A stretch of DNA of 64,000 bases, taken from positions 293,501-357,500 of the forward strand of contig JAUIRK010000058.1 in the NCBI GenBank assembly GCA_030549495.1, read 5' to 3'. Below, piece after piece: positions 11,987 to 23,279 of this stretch (its first letter is position 1; every line of letters starts with the position of its first letter). The notes below the pieces were generated by a model. That model was not told the origin of the DNA. It saw only the letters and a list, made by a program, of their open reading frames with translations, and did not search any database. A program made the position numbers and the translations under genes. The DNA is from Nectonema munidae (Eukaryota; Nematomorpha; Nectonematoida; Nectonematidae).

Positions 11987-12287
11987 CTTGAAAGTTCGCG
12001 TAAATTGAGCACCTCTTTTTACACATTCTTTACTAGGTAGAAAATAATTTACTTTCGATTTATCTTCAATAAGTAGTACTCCGAACATAACAGATATCGT
12101 TGTTTCTTTCAATAAAAGGAAATGAAAAGTAAGCTTCTGACTAAATTGTTTATATTTATCCAAACTACTAAATCTTCATTTATAAAGCTCTCTTTTCTAC
12201 CATATTTCAAATAAATATAAACTTTTTCTCCATTTTCTTCATTTATTTGAGTCACTGTAATTTCGTCCACAACAACTTCTATATTAC
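11987..12287 (-). CDS. Gene A exon 4 (frameshifted)
   Basis: 301 nt against 338 in gene C. Starts after a TTTTCAAAG acceptor with phase 1, reads to VWININN, and then loses 37 nt relative to gene C. Ends TTCAAG before a GTAATT donor identical to that of gene C. The C-terminal part (VMFGVLLIEDKSKVNYF, KECVKRGAQFTRTFK) aligns closely with gene C but in a shifted frame. Confidence 0.65.
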
Positions 12288-12299
12288 CTTTGAAAATGA

Positions 12300-14540
12300 T
12301 TTAAAAATGTTTATAAAATTATCAAAATAACTGAGAAAAAAAAGTTTGCTAACGAAATGACTTAACTTTGGTTTCATGTCGAAAAAGGCAAAGAAATATT
12401 TATATAGGCGTAAATATATACTAATATGAAAAGTGTATAAAAGTTACAAATGAATAAAAACAAGAATTATATCTCTGTTTTCGTTAACATTCAGTGAATC
12501 AAATGCATTTAATAGTAAATTATCTCTTCTCAAATTTAAGTCAAACTCTTTTATTTTTTTGCTTCAAACAAGTAAATATTATTGAGCTAATTTTCTAAAA
12601 GCGTTCCTTTTTCTTAAACATTTTGATTTAAAACTAACTAGGTTACAGTATTAAGAGGACTAAAAACATCTGCTTTACAATGTTTCTTGGTGAGCCAAAA
12701 CTAACAGACAATTGAATCAGCGATAGTTGGATCCACGAAAAATTATTTTCAAGGTAAATATTCTTTAAAATGTTTAATTTTTTGGGAGGAATTCAGCATA
12801 TACTTACGACTATCTTTTTGTTAAGTTTATTAATTAAAGATAAAAAATGTATTTTAAAAGAGAAAAGAGCATTTCATTAATCTACGAAATCTGTTGATTT
12901 AAATAAAAATTGAAGATGAGATATCAGTGTCAGATAAAATCTTTAACGTGAAAAATAAAACTCCATAATTGCAATAATCAATATTCGTATTATATTATAA
13001 CTTTTATTAATCTATCCCTAGTGAGGTAGCCAAGAATTAGGAATCTAGGAGGTGGGCACGGGCAGAAATTGTCTTAGAAGAGCCAGATCCCTGAACCCTT
13101 CCGCCTGGCTATGAGTGTTATTACGACAAAAACAACTCTCATCTCCACCTATTCATTCATAATCCTCCTTGTACGGCCTTTCCTACCTCTCACTTAATTT
13201 GCCAATGGTATGATGATCTGTTGATGAACATAGTGCTCGAACATTTATCTTTAAAAGTGTTTGCGTTCCTTTCTTTCATGAATAGAAGTTTCACTGCCTA
13301 ACAAACTTATGATGGAACATATTCTGAAAAATAATAAAAATAACATTCTTTGATCCCATTTTCAGCTGGATGAATTGTCCGTGAGTTGATTTATTAGAAC
13401 CCTATTTTCCTGGTTCAATTGTCTTCTAACAATTGTATAGGTTGGACCAATTTTCTTATAATTGTTCTATTTATAATTGTATAAGATTCTAATTATACTA
13501 ATATAATTATAGTATTCTAATTATATTGTTCTATCTATAATGATTTATAATTGTATAAGATTAAAATCAAGCAAATCGAGTCTCTTATTCTTCCTTCAAT
13601 CAATACAAATGATAAGAAAATCCTGGCAAAACACTTAAAACGAGATTCAAAAGTGTACAATATTTACTGCATTTCCTTTGAAACCTTTTGCAATAGGGCT
13701 TAGACTTTTTACAGGAAGATACCAAAAGATTTAAAAATTAAAAGATATTTCAATATCGATTCTGCTAGTGTTTGATATGCTGCATCCAAGTATATACTTT
13801 GCTTTTACTGAAAATACTGATTTAAAATTTTTTGGCTTAAAGTAAGGATTTTTTTGCGAGGCTTACGATTTCTTTGCTTTAAATTCTTTTCATCTTATGG
13901 CTATTAAATGTGTAAATCTGAGACAATTAAAAAAATTTCAAAAGTTTCTGACGCAATTTTTTTTATTAAAACAAAGGGATTTATGGTGTAGAATACGAAT
14001 TTGAAATCATATTTGTGAAAAAATTATTAAAGATTCATGTTATATAATCAATTACCAAATTTTACAGCTTTAAGAGCTAAAGTCTAATAACAAGGAAAAA
14101 GTAAAAATGAGCACTTATAGTTAAAATAAGTATTAAATGAATTATTATCTTTTGGTATCTTATTGTAAAACGCCAGCCTCTTATTTATTGGCATTGGAGC
14201 ACTAGTGAAGGAGAAAGGTGTGGTAAAGCGAGACAGGGGAGGGGGGGGGTGTCTAAGGATCAGACCCTGAACACAATCCTCTCACCATCCTAACTTTATT
14301 TGTTAGCATGTTTTTAAAAGTTTTTATGCATTTCCTATTACCATATGATGGAAAAAGGGCCAAAAATTTTTGCACTACCTAAATTCGAGGGTTCATATGA
14401 TCATGAAGCCAGAACATGGTGCTGGCTTTCCCTCCTGATGGACTGTTACGGCACTTGGTTTGTAGTGTTTCATATTATTATTGCTATTATTACGTTTCAT
14501 GTATGATTTCACAAAGAAATGTTAAATAATGAAATTACGT
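12300..14540. other. Gene A intron 3
   Basis: No coding exon seen. 13015-13110 and 14160-14290 contain two partly similar G-rich patches (AGCCAGATCCCTGAACCC and GATCAGACCCTGAACAC), probably remnants of one dispersed repeat. 13420-13560 is built of short ATAATTGT/CTATTTATAAT iterations. The rest is AT-rich without recognisable structure. Confidence 0.4.
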
Positions 14541-14546
14541 GCATAC

Positions 14547-14861
14547 TAAATTTGTATATCTTGATTTCATCCTCAACTTTAACTTTCCAGCCTGCGACTT
14601 CTTGCATATACTTTCGGTTAAATGGCAAAAATCCTACAGAAGCAACTTTATTTTCAAAACTGATATCACTTTTTTCTAGATCTGCTGTGATGAGTATCGA
14701 GGAATTTTCAATTTTTTCTATCTTTTGGAGCATATCCAAGTTTTCAGCCAAAATAATATTCTTATGAGAAGAACACACATATTGGATTATGATGGGAAAA
14801 ATTCCTTCATCACCATAATATATCAATTCTTTTGTTTTGGTGGATATGAGGCTACACTCAT
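14547..14861 (-). CDS. Gene A exon 3
   Basis: 315 nt, phase 1 at both ends (acceptor TTTTTAG, donor GTATGC). Encodes DECSLISTKTKEL through VEDEIKIYKF, aligning along its whole length with gene C exon 3 (ECDLIS...IFPI...YVC..HKN...NSS.LITA...F.NKV...LP...DEI.IY.F). Both cysteines are kept. The donor is the phase-1 GTATGC; reading on would add a short unconserved tail. Confidence 0.75.
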
Positions 14862-15397
14862 CTAAAAATAAAATCAATATGAGAAAATACTAAAGTGACT
14901 ATTATATTCAAACTATGAATTGAAGGTATGCAATTGAAAATTGTTCTCTTTTTAAATTTTGAAAGGACGTGTATGTATGGCAAATACAAAAAATGGCAAG
15001 ATACTCTTGCGCTACAATAAATTTTCTCAGAAGTCCTGGCTTTCCGCCAGGACAGAATATAACAGAATCCTGGAGAATTTGTAACAACCAGGCTTTTCAT
15101 TTACTAATCTTATATGTCAAAAAGGGAGTTTACAAAAATTTTGGTGCTCGAAATGTGATTGTTTATCTCTTTTTTTTAGTATAAAAACTTATATTTTACA
15201 CTTAAAGTATTTTTAATGTTAATATTTTTGTAAGAAATAGAGATTTTGTTCATGACTTTTTTCAATACCATTTTCGTCTCAGTTTGATAATGTAAAAATG
15301 TAAGAACGGTAAGTTTTGCAATTACTTAAAGATAAGATGAGTTTTTGGTCAAAATTTTGTTGAAGAAATCTGACAATTTTTTTTTATCATTATTTGT

Positions 15398-15512
15398 CGG
15401 TATCGCATCCAAGAGAAAAATAATCTTCCATAACTGGACAGATGGTAGGGATAGTCATGATCGGGTTTCGAACCCAGACCACGTGGATCCAGAGCCTACG
15501 TTCCCACCATTT
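15398..15512 (-). mobile_element. tRNA-derived SINE family A
   Basis: Reverse-strand copy of the SINE also found at 27564-27700 and 61567-61683. The - strand shows a B box (GGGTTCGAAACCC-like at about 15463-15475), the downstream body ATCCCTACCATCTGTCCAG, and TTATGGAAGATTATTTTTCTC before GATACCGAC. Lies in gene A intron 2. Confidence 0.75.
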
Positions 15513-17166
15513 TTTGCTTTAAAATATATTTTTGATGAGAGAGGATAGAGATATAAATTGGAGTTGTTCAAGCAGAGTACTGTGGCACATTAGTGTTCTA
15601 CAAAGCATCCGTAGATTTGTTGCGTTCATCTGTGGGTATAACCATTTCATCTGTGTCTGTGTGGAACAATGTCTATTTGGTCTTTACTGAATGGAGAATC
15701 ATTAGTAAAATAATCTAAATAAATATGTTCGCACTAGTGTTTTTACTTGTTTTTCTTCTTTTTTTCTTGAGCTAATTAGACATGAATAGATTTGGCATTA
15801 AGAAATGCAAGTCTGGTAGTACGACACACAGAACTGGTAGTGCTACAATTGTATCACTTCTACGACAGTATAAAGGAGACTGTTCTTCCGATTCACTCAA
15901 TTTAGAGAAGGAACACCACTTGCTAAGGGTGTTTTATGTGGCCTTGACTTGACAAATGCTGCTATGATTCCAAGTAAATTGAAAAGACACCTTTTTAACA
16001 TTCAAGAAAGAAACGCATTGCTATTTTAGAACACTTAGAGCGGATCAAACTTCAGTCTCAGCAATTAACCAAACCCACAACGATTTGTGACAAAACTCGA
16101 AAACGAATTTATGTTGTTGTAGATATGGGAGATAACGTTGCTTACCACTACCGAAACAGTGATATTTTATTATCTGCATGGCGTAAAATTGTAAGGATCA
16201 AGTAAAGATGAGCACTCCCTCTTTCTAAGGGGGTGCTTATCTTTACTTGCTTACGGGGGTGTGCTTATCTTTACTTGCTTATTTATGAAAAACAGAATTG
16301 CCTGCAAATATATTCCACAATTTTTCAAAATGAGAACGAAAATTCATTATCAAAAAAAATGATCTTCGCTTTATTTTTATATTTTTTTATTAGGATTTAA
16401 CAATTATTTTCCTTAACCATTTTTTCATGCATAGTTTATTCTTTTAATAAAATCGTCTGCTGTTTCCTAATATTTTTTCATATCTTTCTGCAGACGATAA
16501 TATTTTTTTTTTGAATTGTTAGAAAAACAACTAATAACATGGATCGTTTTCTGTATGAAGAAATTATGCCACTATTGGTTGAAGACCCGACTCCTGGGAT
16601 TAATTGGATGAAGCAGCAGAATCTTTTGAGAACAGAACTGATCAATGTAGCAAGTTGATGAACTGGACAAAACGTTCTTCAATTCAAGACAAATATGTCT
16701 GGAAGTGTCAAGTTAAGGAATGCAGTAAATATAAGCACTACGCATCAATTCACAGAGATTCTTGTTTTTTAATCGTTCAAAGCTTTCTTTGCAAAAGTGG
16801 TTAGAAGGAATATTTTACTGGTGTCAGGAACTGAGTGTTTTGCAGACTATGCAGTTATTGAATGTTTTAGAAGTGACAGTTATTGACATGTTTAGTTTTT
16901 TTCGTGAAATTTGTATGAAACATTTTGAAAGCAATCCTATTAAGCTTGGTGGACCAGGCATAACGTTACAGATTGATGAATCTTGTTTTAGTCATAAACC
17001 AAAACACCATGGGGGACGTTATGCTCAGAAACCTCTATGGGTATTTGGAATAGTTGATCCTAGTTTATCACCATCCCACTGTTATATGGAGATAGTCGAC
17101 TCGCGCAATGCCTAAATACTGTTGCCTATAATTAGAAAAGTAGTTGTGCCTGGATCAATTATTATT

Positions 17167-19365
17167 ACACAGGACAACATTTTGAAATTTTTTTTTTGCT
17201 GATTTTGTTTTGAGACTTGATTTTATACAATTTTTACATGCTGAATATAAAAATTGAATTCATTTTTTCATATCACGTCAAGTTTTTTCTCTAAAAGCCA
17301 AATTCAGTTTGGTATATTTTGTCAACTAAAATAAAAATAATGATAAATATATACATTTTTTACCTATTTTTTAAGATTAATTTTTAGTGTTTTATTATAA
17401 TATGGCCTTGAGAAGAAAGTGTTTGAATTCCCCTGACTCATTTTGTTATATATGTGGAAGTTTTACAATCCCATCTCAAAGAATGGCAATTAATGAATTT
17501 ATTAAAAAAGCTTATTTTGCCTACTTTAAAATCAAATTAGGAGATCAAGAGTTTTCGTGGGCTCCGCATACTGTTTGCAAACCTTGTGTGGAAAATCTCC
17601 GTCAATGGACAAAAGGCAGAAGGAAAAGTTTGTCTTTTGGAATCCCAATGGTTTGGCGTGAACAAAAGGACCATATTCAAGATTGTTACTTTTGTCTCAC
17701 AAAAACTTTGGGTTTCAATAAGAAAAACAAAAAAGGCATTATTTATCCAAACTTACCTTCAGCAATTCGTCCTATCAAACATTCAGATGAAGTTCCTGTT
17801 CCTACTTTCGGAGGCTTACCATCATCAGATAATAAAATTGATGATTCTGGTGCAAGTGATAACGATGAAGAATTGCAAGTTTATTTTTCCGATCAAAATA
17901 AACTATTCAATGAATCAGAATTGAATGATCTTATTAGAGATTTAGGTAAAATAACATTTTACCGTAATAGAGAAAAAAACTTACTCAATTTTTTTAAAAA
18001 TGACAAGGAATTCATATTTTGCTCTGATATTCTTGGTTTATTGAAATGTATGGGTGTGGAGTGCTATGACATAAATGAATGGAGACTTTTTATTGATAGC
18101 TCCAGGAAAAGTTTAAAATGTGTATTGCTTCATAACAAAAATATTTTCAGTGGAATACCTATTGGTTCTTCAGCCAGTATGGAAGAGAGTTATGGTAATA
18201 TTAAAAATTTTTTAGAACTGTTGAAATATGAAGAACAACAATGGTCAATATGTGTAGACCTCAAAATGGTAAATTTTTTATTAGGCCAACAAAGCGGTTA
18301 TACAAAGTACACGTGCTTTTTATGCTTATGGAATAGCCGTACCAAAGAAAAACATTATACTCAAAAACATTGGTCTGGAAGAGAAGAGGTTACAATTGGA
18401 AAAGAAAATATAATAAATAAACCGCTTGTTAAAAAAGAGAAAATTATTTCTCCTCCTCTTCATATAAAACTTGGGCTTATAAAACAATTTTTAAAAGCTT
18501 TAGATAAAAAAGAGGGTTGCTTTCAATTTGTATTGAAGGCATTACCCCATTTAAGTTATGAAAAAGTAAAAGCTGGTGTTTTTGATGGAACGCACATAAG
18601 AAAACTTTTGAAAAGCAATGGGTTTATAGACACAATGAATGTGAATGAAAAAAAAGCATGGAAGGCATTTGTAGCTATTGTTGATGGTTTTTTGGGAAAT
18701 AGAAAAGATGAAAATTATGTAAATTTAGTTGAAACTTTAATAAAAAGCTATCGTGATCTTGGCTGTAATATGAGTGTGAAGCTACATTTTCTTAATAGCC
18801 ACCTTGAGAAATTTCCTGAAAATCTTGGAGCTGTAAGTGACGAGCACCATGAGCGCTTCCACCAAAGTTTGAAAGTCATGAAGGAAAGGTATCAAGGTCG
18901 ATGGAATGAAAATATGATGGCTGATTATTGTTGGAGTATTCAAAGAGACGATATAAATGCTAAATTTTCTAGAAAATCTTATAAAAGGAAATTCATTTAA
19001 ATAAAGATTTATTCATACAAAATTTTAACGTTTCTTTATTACATATATATATATATACATCTTCCTTTCTTGAAGCTTCAGAGGTAAACAACAAAAGCTT
19101 CAATGTATTCGAAGATTATTTTTATATAAATATGAGACTTTTCTTGAATATTACTCATAACCATCCATAAAACTTAAAGTAAATCAGACTAATGAATATA
19201 CTGATTTACGTAAAAATATTTGAGGCTAGACTTAAAAAAAATTAAAGCGTATCTCAAAAAGTTGACCTGATTAGGCAAAAATAATTTGATATTTGAATTC
19301 AGTAGACCAAAATTACCCTAAATCAACTAAAATTACTAAATCAGCAAAATTCTTGTTGACCAGTG
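17167..19365 (+). mobile_element. Nested DNA transposon with CACTGGTCAACA-type ends
   Basis: An element inserted exactly inside the Merlin transposase codons between VPGSII and HSDQW. Its left end reads CACAGGACAACATTTTG and its right end, on the other strand, CACTGGTCAACAAGAATTTTG; both are followed by TTTTGCTGATTT-like sequence, so the ends are imperfect inverted repeats of about 30 bases. A TTATT at each junction suggests a target duplication of about 4-5 bp, but the exact boundary is ambiguous by 1-3 bases. The cargo is one long intact ORF (next entry). Superfamily unknown to me. Confidence 0.7.
17402..19000 (+). CDS. Intact 532-aa transposon-encoded protein with Cys-rich N terminus
   Basis: The longest uninterrupted ORF of the window. 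The start is taken at ATG 17402 (MALRRKCLNSPDSF); an upstream GTG in frame is less likely. Residues 1-110 hold paired cysteines (CYICG, CKPC, CYFC) like a small zinc-binding domain, perhaps comparable to ZAD-type fingers. A middle acidic linker (about 140-170) precedes a larger domain with YTCFLCLWNSRTK, HYTQKHW, SPPLHIKLGLIKQF, VKAGVFDGTHIRKL and the C-terminal block LGAVSDEHHERFHQ...RYQGRW...MMADYCWSIQRD. From memory, the block 'AVSDExxERFHQ...RYQGRW...ADYCW' is common in unnamed arthropod and cnidarian proteins that occur in many genomic copies. Being intact within a dead host element suggests a young insertion. Catalytic role (transposase) is inference. Confidence 0.7.
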   Translation: MALRRKCLNSPDSFCYICGSFTIPSQRMAINEFIKKAYFAYFKIKLGDQEFSWAPHTVCKPCVENLRQWTKGRRKSLSFGIPMVWREQKDHIQDCYFCLTKTLGFNKKNKKGIIYPNLPSAIRPIKHSDEVPVPTFGGLPSSDNKIDDSGASDNDEELQVYFSDQNKLFNESELNDLIRDLGKITFYRNREKNLLNFFKNDKEFIFCSDILGLLKCMGVECYDINEWRLFIDSSRKSLKCVLLHNKNIFSGIPIGSSASMEESYGNIKNFLELLKYEEQQWSICVDLKMVNFLLGQQSGYTKYTCFLCLWNSRTKEKHYTQKHWSGREEVTIGKENIINKPLVKKEKIISPPLHIKLGLIKQFLKALDKKEGCFQFVLKALPHLSYEKVKAGVFDGTHIRKLLKSNGFIDTMNVNEKKAWKAFVAIVDGFLGNRKDENYVNLVETLIKSYRDLGCNMSVKLHFLNSHLEKFPENLGAVSDEHHERFHQSLKVMKERYQGRWNENMMADYCWSIQRDDINAKFSRKSYKRKFI

Positions 19366-20460
19366 TTATTCATAGTGATCAATGGAAAGGATACAGGAAC
19401 ATTCAAAGAGACCTTGGACTTACGCATCATACTGTTAACCACTCATTGAATTTTATTGATAGGACTACAGGCGTTCATACACAAGCAATGGAGAGCTATT
19501 GGAACAAACACAAAAAAAGAATAAAACAAATGATCGTATGTAAAAGAGAATTTCTGAACTCTTATTTGCATGAATTCATGTGGAACGAAGGAAACAAGTA
19601 CGACAAATTTCATAGATTTTGTATTACTATTTCAGCACAATATCAATTTGATTAAACTTAATAATAAATTTGTCATTTCAATATATAATTTTATTTTCTA
19701 ATATAACAACATCAATTTTATTAAATTTGATCCTATATTTTTATTTTTTTTTCTAATTTATTCTCTTAGTTAAAATTGGGAATGCCTATCTTTTATTAAA
19801 AATCGGGGGTGCTTTTCTTTACTTGATCCAATTGTAAATATTATTATGTTTGGTGAAAAATATGAACAAGAGGTTTTGGAAATTTCCATGTCACATAAGA
19901 GCGTGCGTCGTGTGATATCTGCCATTTCTCAAGATGTTGACTTAAAAGTTACAGCTATAGTAAAGAAATAAAATATCCTGCAATCCAATTGGGTGAGTCA
20001 ACTGACATCACTGGAAAAGCTCAACTCAACATTCATCTGGTTTGTTTGTGATGAAGAATTGTACAAAATTTGGAGAAAAATATTCGAGCACCTACAATTT
20101 ACATCCCGAGCAAATAATGCATAAGCCTTTGCCGAGAAAAATCTTGTCATTATTTTTACACACTGTTACCCCTCTAATTTAAAAATCATCAGCACATATG
20201 TCACGCTCAAAATTGTGAACTACATGAGAAGTAGAGCATTCAAATTAACTTGTTTCTGGACATGGAATCTTTTTCAAACACAAATTCTATTTCACAAAGA
20301 AATGAGATGTCTCAATGGAGAGTGGATGCTTTACAAACTAACGTAAGGGATTCTTACATTTTTGACAGAAGAGACTGACCTGGTTGACCTGCTTAGTAAA
20401 GAAACTTCGTACAATGAAGTTGCATTTCGTGCTCCTATATTCCATGTCTTGAACACTTAA

Positions 20461-21460
20461 CCCTGTTCGTGACGGGCTATTTTTATTTCTTCCGGAACGA
20501 GTGAAGGGAGGGGTGTTTTTTGCCTACCCCCTCCATGTTTACTACAATATTAAATATTTTTACAAAATTCTGGCATGAACCCACTAAACCATTGATTGCA
20601 AAACAGATAGTGTCATTTATCCATGGAAATCAAACAAACCTGTCAAAAAATCAACCAAAGCTGTCAATCAATGCAAAATATTGACTTATCCCCCAATACC
20701 TTTTTTCATTATTTTAAAATAAACTTATCCATACACCGCAAATTGAACATGCTTAATTTGACTTTGAAAATACTCTTGTCACTCTATATTTAAATTACGG
20801 TTACTGTTTAAATTTGGTTAATTTGGGGTCTAATCATTTTTAAACAATTTCCGTCGTATTTGGCAAATCGACCTTTCTCAATTTCATCATGACGGTATTT
20901 TTGTCAATATATACACAGGTAAGGAATTCTACATTCAATGTGGTTAAAATGGTTATATATTTTACTTAGTTCAACACTACATTGATTTATATATATTTAA
21001 TCACAATCGATAAAATAATTTTCTTTCTTGATATAATATTGATTTTACCAATCTCATAAATAAGCAGGTGGCCAAATTTCTACTCAAAGAAACCTAAGAT
21101 AATGTTCGATAAAAACACATAATTTTAAAATTTTTATTTTTGATGACATTTTTCAATAAGTAGATGGGTTATATATTTTAATATATTTAATTAATTTTAA
21201 AAATGTTGTAAAATGACATGATGAAAAACATTACTGGGTACCCTCTAACTAAACCCGTCACTTTTGGCCCTCCTTGTTTCGATTCCTTATCCTTTCCTTC
21301 TCTTATGAATTAAAGAGAGAGCTTTGAACTATAAATCTCAATAGGACCCCCTACCCCTCTTTTGCTTACGAATTCGCTATCAGTTGAAGTCGGTACTTCA
21401 TTTCTCCTATACTTTATATGGTATCTGATTTTGCTCTTTTTTCTAAACTGGAACTAACTG
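20461..21460 (+). repeat. Dispersed repeat family R2, copy 1
   Basis: Matches 41340-42060 in order: a TC-rich/G-rich start (GGAGGGGTG versus GAGAGGGGGCG), then AATCAAACAAACCTGTCAAAAAAT-type units, and at the right end GGACCCCCTACC, CGAATTCGCTATC, TATGGTATCTGATTTTGCT (the other copy has GGACCTCCATC, CAAATTCGTTATC, AGTATGTAATTTTGCT). It starts directly with TTAACCCTGTTCGTGACGGG. No ORF. Lies in gene A intron 2; the other copy lies in gene C intron 1. Confidence 0.5.
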
Positions 21461-21563
21461 GGTAGCTCTACTTTCATCAAAAATTTGTGTAATCTATGTT
21501 CGAAAAAGTCTTTTTACTGAATTATTTAGTTCACAATGAAGTGCATTATTATTGAATTCGAGT

Positions 21564-22127
21564 CAAAACGCCCGAAACCAAAACGGCCTATACCAAAACA
21601 CTTGATAACAAACACCCGATACAAGAACGTCTGGAACTTGAATCTACAAAAAATATTTAAAAATTAAAGATTTTTTCTTGTATCTACGCTTTTTTCCAAT
21701 TATTATCTTATATATTTTTCTAAGAATATGTTAAATTTAACACTTTGTTGTTTCACATGCATAAAAAACAGATACAAGATTCCTAATTTTTCAATCTTAT
21801 CGAATCGAACTAACTACCCCTGAAATTTTGAACTAATATCAGAAATTATTTATATTCTTGTTTTCTTGTTAAATTAGTCCCATCTTTTCTGGTTTCAAAC
21901 TGATTTTCTGTTTAAATTGGTAGTTTATTTGTTCTTCAAACCAAATAAATAATGTATTTTTGTATAATTACTTTTACCTTTCAAGACAAATTGATCACTA
22001 TCATTTCGTGTCAAATCGACCATTTTGAAAACTGTCCAAATAGAATAAACTTCAAAAAATAGCAACGCCTGAATTATTATTTTTGAGCGTTTTGGTTTCG
22101 GGCGTTTTCGTTTTCGGGCGTTTTTGT
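21564..22127. mobile_element. Fold-back element with CAAAACGCCCGAAACCAAAACG ends
   Basis: The left end begins CAAAACGCCCGAAACC and the right end, read on the other strand, gives CAAAAACGCCCGAAAACG followed by a second CGCCCGAAACCAAAACG copy. Imperfect inverted repeats of about 25-45 bases enclose about 500 bases of AT-rich filler without a coding region. Non-autonomous; superfamily not determined; no clear target duplication. Confidence 0.6.
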
Positions 22128-22407
22128 CCATTTTAATAACAAATGGCATACTGCATACACAGCAAATTTAAAAGTGTCAATAACTACAAGTTGTTGAGTT
22201 GTTTATTATTTTACAAACGACTCGCAACAGACACATCTCAGACACATTTAAGACAATGTGAAACCTTTGGTCATCGACCCAGCCCCTTAACTGCATCACA
22301 CCATTCTCACATTTGGATGCCATTTTCGGCAATAAAGAAGATTGTTATCCACAAAAACATTCAATGCTTGGGAGAAAGCATCCTATATATTAGAAAAATG
22401 ATCTTAC

Positions 22408-22680
22408 CTAATTTGTTCACAAAGATTTTGTGAATAACAACCTTTCCTTTTAAGCATATTTTCGTGATTCCTTCAGATAATGCTATTTCATTGTAAATCT
22501 GAAAAATTTCTTGTTGAAGATGTGATATTGGATATGTTTTCAATATTTTCCCATTAACAAGGAGATTTACCTTTTTTTCGTCTTTTCCACAGGAAAGTGT
22601 TTCATTGTATAAAAACGTACCTGCTCGTTTATCAACATTTATTATTGAGTTTGGTTTTGAACTTAAAAGTACGCAAAGGC
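22408..22680 (-). CDS. Gene A exon 2
   Basis: 273 nt, exactly as long as gene C exon 2, phase 1 at both ends (acceptor TTTTCATTTCAG, donor GTAAG). Encodes LCVLLSSKPNSIINV through SEGITKICLKGKVVIHKIFVNKL. Shared with gene C: an early Cys, a SC/LSC dipeptide, LLVNGK/LHVDGK, (S/H)EGIT and the terminal FVNKLG. An in-frame Met upstream is intronic. Confidence 0.75.
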
Positions 22681-22983
22681 CTGAAATGAAAATGACAAAT
22701 TTCAATCTTAAATCTATTGTATCACATTAAAATAAAAAGATAGGAGAATGAGAATCTGCAATGCTATCTCTTTGACTAATCTACAGGCCTCAACTAAAGA
22801 GCTGCTTTTATTATCCATTTTACACTGAGCTCCGAGGTTATAGTAATGTATTACCGTCCAAAGATAAATTAAAATTTTTTTTTATTTAGACACATATATT
22901 TCACAACTTACCCATATAATTTCTTTTCACAAGTTTTGTACCTGGAAGTTTAGTTTCAAGGCGCAATCGTCATGAGATGTGTA

Positions 22984-23146
22984 CTGATCAGGAATCTGTT
23001 ATAATTGTAACATCCACATTTATTCTGGAGTTCAAGGCACTGTTTTATACGTTTATATTTATACGCACTAGCTAGCTATTATTCATCACTTCTAGCTCTT
23101 ATTCTGAATCTAATCTACAATACAGCGCTTTCTGTTATTACTACAA
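22984..23146 (+). repeat. Dispersed repeat R3, copy 1
   Basis: About 160 bases that reappear inverted at 48161-48340: GGAATCTGTTATAA, CATTTATTCTGG, TTCAAGGCACTGTTTTATACG, TTATTCATCACTTCTA and AATCTACAATA in the same order. No ORF, no terminal repeat. In gene A intron 1. Confidence 0.65.
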
Positions 23147-23279
23147 GATGTGTAAAAAGTTCTACACTCTACTCCTGTTTTTGACTTTTTAAATGTGTTC
23201 CTCAATTTGCATAATTATTGACAAGTGCTAAACCAATAGCTAAATGGGCCTTAATGTGTACAATTTTGGAAAGGTATTG

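Larger units (their letters stand above)
16195..19829 (+). mobile_element. Merlin DNA transposon (ISXO2-like transposase) with internal insertion
   Basis: Both ends are readable. Terminal inverted repeats begin GGATCAAGTAAAGATGAGCAC on the left and GGATCAAGTAAAGAAAAGCAC on the right strand, flanked by a perfect 8-bp duplication AATTGTAA (16187-16194 and 19830-19837); 8-9 bp is usual for Merlin. The transposase starts at about 16539 (MDRFLYEEIMPLL), shifts frame twice, and then reads LGGPGITLQIDESCFSHKP (first catalytic D) to VVVPGSII at about 17160. The rest, HSDQWKGYRNI...HHTVNHSLNFIDRTTG...MESYWNKHKKR (second D and the E), lies at 19371-19655. All three acidic residues persist, but frameshifts and an insertion at 17167-19365 inactivate it. 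The left end also carries two extra inverted copies of the terminal repeat (16220-16280). Confidence 0.85.
15781..20460 (+). mobile_element. hAT transposase of the SCAND3/ZBED9-like type, broken and interrupted
   Basis: The N-terminal piece (about 15781-16186) contains a BED-like zinc finger, LCGLDLTNAAMIPSKLKRH, which matches the start of SCAND3/ZBED-type hAT transposases. The C-terminal piece resumes at 19838 (MFGEKYEQEVLEISMSHKSV, VRRVISAISQDVD, QLGESTDITGKAQLNIHL in several frames) and runs to about 20460 (LTEETDLVDLL). The two parts are separated by the Merlin element at 16195-19829. Removing that insertion and one copy of its 8-bp duplication restores collinearity. There are several further stops and frameshifts, so it was probably already dead. 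No terminal repeats found. Confidence 0.7.

Noticed and set aside
20459-20480. TTAACCCTGTTCGTGACGGG as a piggyBac MITE end
   Set aside because: No inverted partner or second TTAA could be paired nearby; kept only as the start of repeat R2.
22361-22705. Gene A exon 2 as a stand-alone gene starting MKFVIFISGLCVLL
   Set aside because: It looks like a signal peptide, but MKFVIFIS is intron sequence ending in a good acceptor, and length and phase match gene C exon 2 exactly when spliced.
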